Assembly: GCA_003250475.1 (NCBI GenBank)
Contig: QKGI01000052.1
Span: forward strand, 1 to 63,903
From: Bacteroidota bacterium
GTDB taxonomy: Bacteria > Bacteroidota > Bacteroidia > Bacteroidales > VadinHA17
Length of the DNA: 63,903 nt
Direction: 5' to 3'
Part shown: positions 62,824 through 63,903 of the stretch, piece after piece
How positions within the stretch are numbered: the stretch's first letter is position 1
Layout: each line of letters opens with the position of its first letter
Notes under the pieces: generated by a model
Databases searched by the model: none
Told to the model about the DNA's origin: nothing
Seen by the model: only the letters and a program-made list of their open reading frames with translations
Program-made: the position numbers and the translations under genes

Positions 62824-63807
62824 ATGAATAAGGTAATTGCCTTTCTCTTAGTGATTTCAGTCTCCTGGTGCCACAACATGAAAATGAGTGCACAGGAGCC
62901 AACTGACCCGGGCAGCCTTTCCGGAAGGAAGGAAATCACTCTTGTTATCACAGACTCAGGTCTCGGGGGCATATCAGTCATGGAGGATATTGCTGTTAAA
63001 CTGAAAGAATCCGGATGCTATAAAAAAGTAAACCTGGTATTTGTAAATGCCCTTTTTGATGAGAACACCGGCTACAACTCTTTTCAGACAAAGAAAGAAA
63101 AGACCGCGATGTTTGACAGGGTCCTGACAGCGATTGACAACAGATACCATCCTGATGCCATTCTCATTGGCTGCAATACCCTTTCCGTTATCTATGACGA
63201 AACAGCTTTTTCCGGTTTGTCAAAAACGCCGGTCATAGGAATTGTTGAAGCCGGTATCGGGCTGATCAGCAACAGGCTGAAAGCAGACCCCTTGTCCAGG
63301 GTGATAATCTTTGGAACTGAGACCACCATCGAAGAAGACAGTCACAGGGAGGGTTTATTGAAGCTTGGCATCGATGGGGAGAGGATAGTCACCAAAGCAT
63401 GCCCCCAGCTTCAGTCTTATATTGAACAGGACCCGGCATCAGAACAGACAGAAATGCTTATTTCTGTGTACATTAACGAAGCCCTGGAGGAGTTGGAGAG
63501 CAATGACGGAAGTGTTTACCTAAGCCTCAATTGCAGCCATTTCGGGTATTCGGAGAAGCTATGGATGAAAGCGGCCGGGGAGACATCGTTCAGGATAGGC
63601 GGAATACTCGATCCAAACAGCTCCATGGGCGATATTATAACAGAACAGAAGTGCCACGGCAGAAAAAACCATACCAGGTTCTCATTCCTTGTTATTTCCA
63701 GGGTAAAAATGCCCAATGCTGCAACAATAGCCGGTTACTTTGAGGAGAGCTCTCCCGAAATTGCCGATGCCCTGAGGAACTACAAACTTATTCCGGACCT
63801 TTTCTAA
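62824..63807 (+). CDS. Exported glutamate/aspartate racemase homologue
   Basis: A 327-residue protein with a probable signal peptide (MNKVIAFLLVISVSWCHNMK to SAQ), unlike the cytoplasmic MurI of cell-wall synthesis. Both catalytic cysteines of the MurI family are kept: Cys117 in IGCNTLSV and Cys237 in LNCSHFGY, and the conserved Asp44 in ITDSGLGG. Other motifs match (PVIGIVEAGIG, IFGTETTIEEDSH). Signal peptide plus intact active site suggest racemisation of free or peptide-bound glutamate outside the cytoplasm. It is co-directional with the PgsBCW-SusCD group but follows a terminator. Confidence 0.85.
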   Translation: MNKVIAFLLVISVSWCHNMKMSAQEPTDPGSLSGRKEITLVITDSGLGGISVMEDIAVKLKESGCYKKVNLVFVNALFDENTGYNSFQTKKEKTAMFDRVLTAIDNRYHPDAILIGCNTLSVIYDETAFSGLSKTPVIGIVEAGIGLISNRLKADPLSRVIIFGTETTIEEDSHREGLLKLGIDGERIVTKACPQLQSYIEQDPASEQTEMLISVYINEALEELESNDGSVYLSLNCSHFGYSEKLWMKAAGETSFRIGGILDPNSSMGDIITEQKCHGRKNHTRFSFLVISRVKMPNAATIAGYFEESSPEIADALRNYKLIPDLF

Positions 63808-63903
63808 GAAAGAAAAACCGGTCCTGACACATGTATAAACAAAGTAAGCTTTTCCCTTTTGTCGCGAATGACTAAGTTTACATCATAAAGAAAGATATTG
63901 AGA

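Overview
The window looks like chromosomal DNA of a Bacteroidota bacterium, most likely an anaerobic or fermentative Bacteroidales-type organism. The signs are a SusC/SusD pair, two kinds of type IX secretion sorting domain (one on an amidase, one CHU_C type on a large adhesin-like protein), WbqC and OmpP1/FadL-type proteins, and several upstream boxes matching the Bacteroidota -7 element TAnnTTTG. Central metabolism points to succinate/propionate fermentation: a methylmalonyl-CoA epimerase and sodium-pumping decarboxylase operon, PEP carboxykinase, pyruvate phosphate dikinase and pyruvate kinase, plus rubrerythrin for oxygen defence. No rRNA, tRNA, CRISPR array, insertion sequence or prophage was seen.

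Layout. 1-5.8 kb (minus strand): a biotin-dependent sodium-pump decarboxylase operon (mce, mmdA, gamma, biotin carrier, start of beta), preceded by a DUF362 protein and a membrane polyferredoxin. 5.9-9.4 kb (plus): larC-larE-larB for the nickel-pincer cofactor, then a WbqC protein. 9.4-13.8 kb (minus): an OmpP1/FadL-type porin and two secreted low-complexity proteins rich in Tyr/Trp and Ser/Thr/Gln. 13.9-22.3 kb: proS, an uncharacterised gene coupled to a BamA-like outer membrane protein, tilS, aroC-aroB, nth. 22.4-31.8 kb: a soluble hybrid histidine kinase, a secreted adhesin group, pyk and aroQ. 31.9-44.1 kb: xerD, ppdK, a secreted amidase with a PD40-type protein, pckA-plsY, rubrerythrin, nitroreductase and an aminotransferase. 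44.2-48.8 kb: a membrane-anchored unknown, htpG, a class III aminotransferase and a LytTR regulator.

The most unusual part is 49.0-63.8 kb. It contains a poly-gamma-glutamate synthase core (pgsB, pgsC, pgsW, each overlapping the next by 4 nt). Upstream are an orphan DctM-like permease, an unlisted 48-residue two-helix membrane protein, an exported M14-type zinc hydrolase, a small secreted DUF6305-like protein and an exported gamma-glutamyltransferase. Downstream are a SusC/SusD pair and an exported homologue of glutamate racemase that keeps both catalytic cysteines. A secreted N-formylglutamate-amidohydrolase-like enzyme is divergent on the other side. No PgsA/CapA is present. I infer a cell-envelope system that makes, trims, racemises and/or re-imports gamma-linked glutamate polymers or peptides. 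The parts are recognisable families; the combination and its function are inference.
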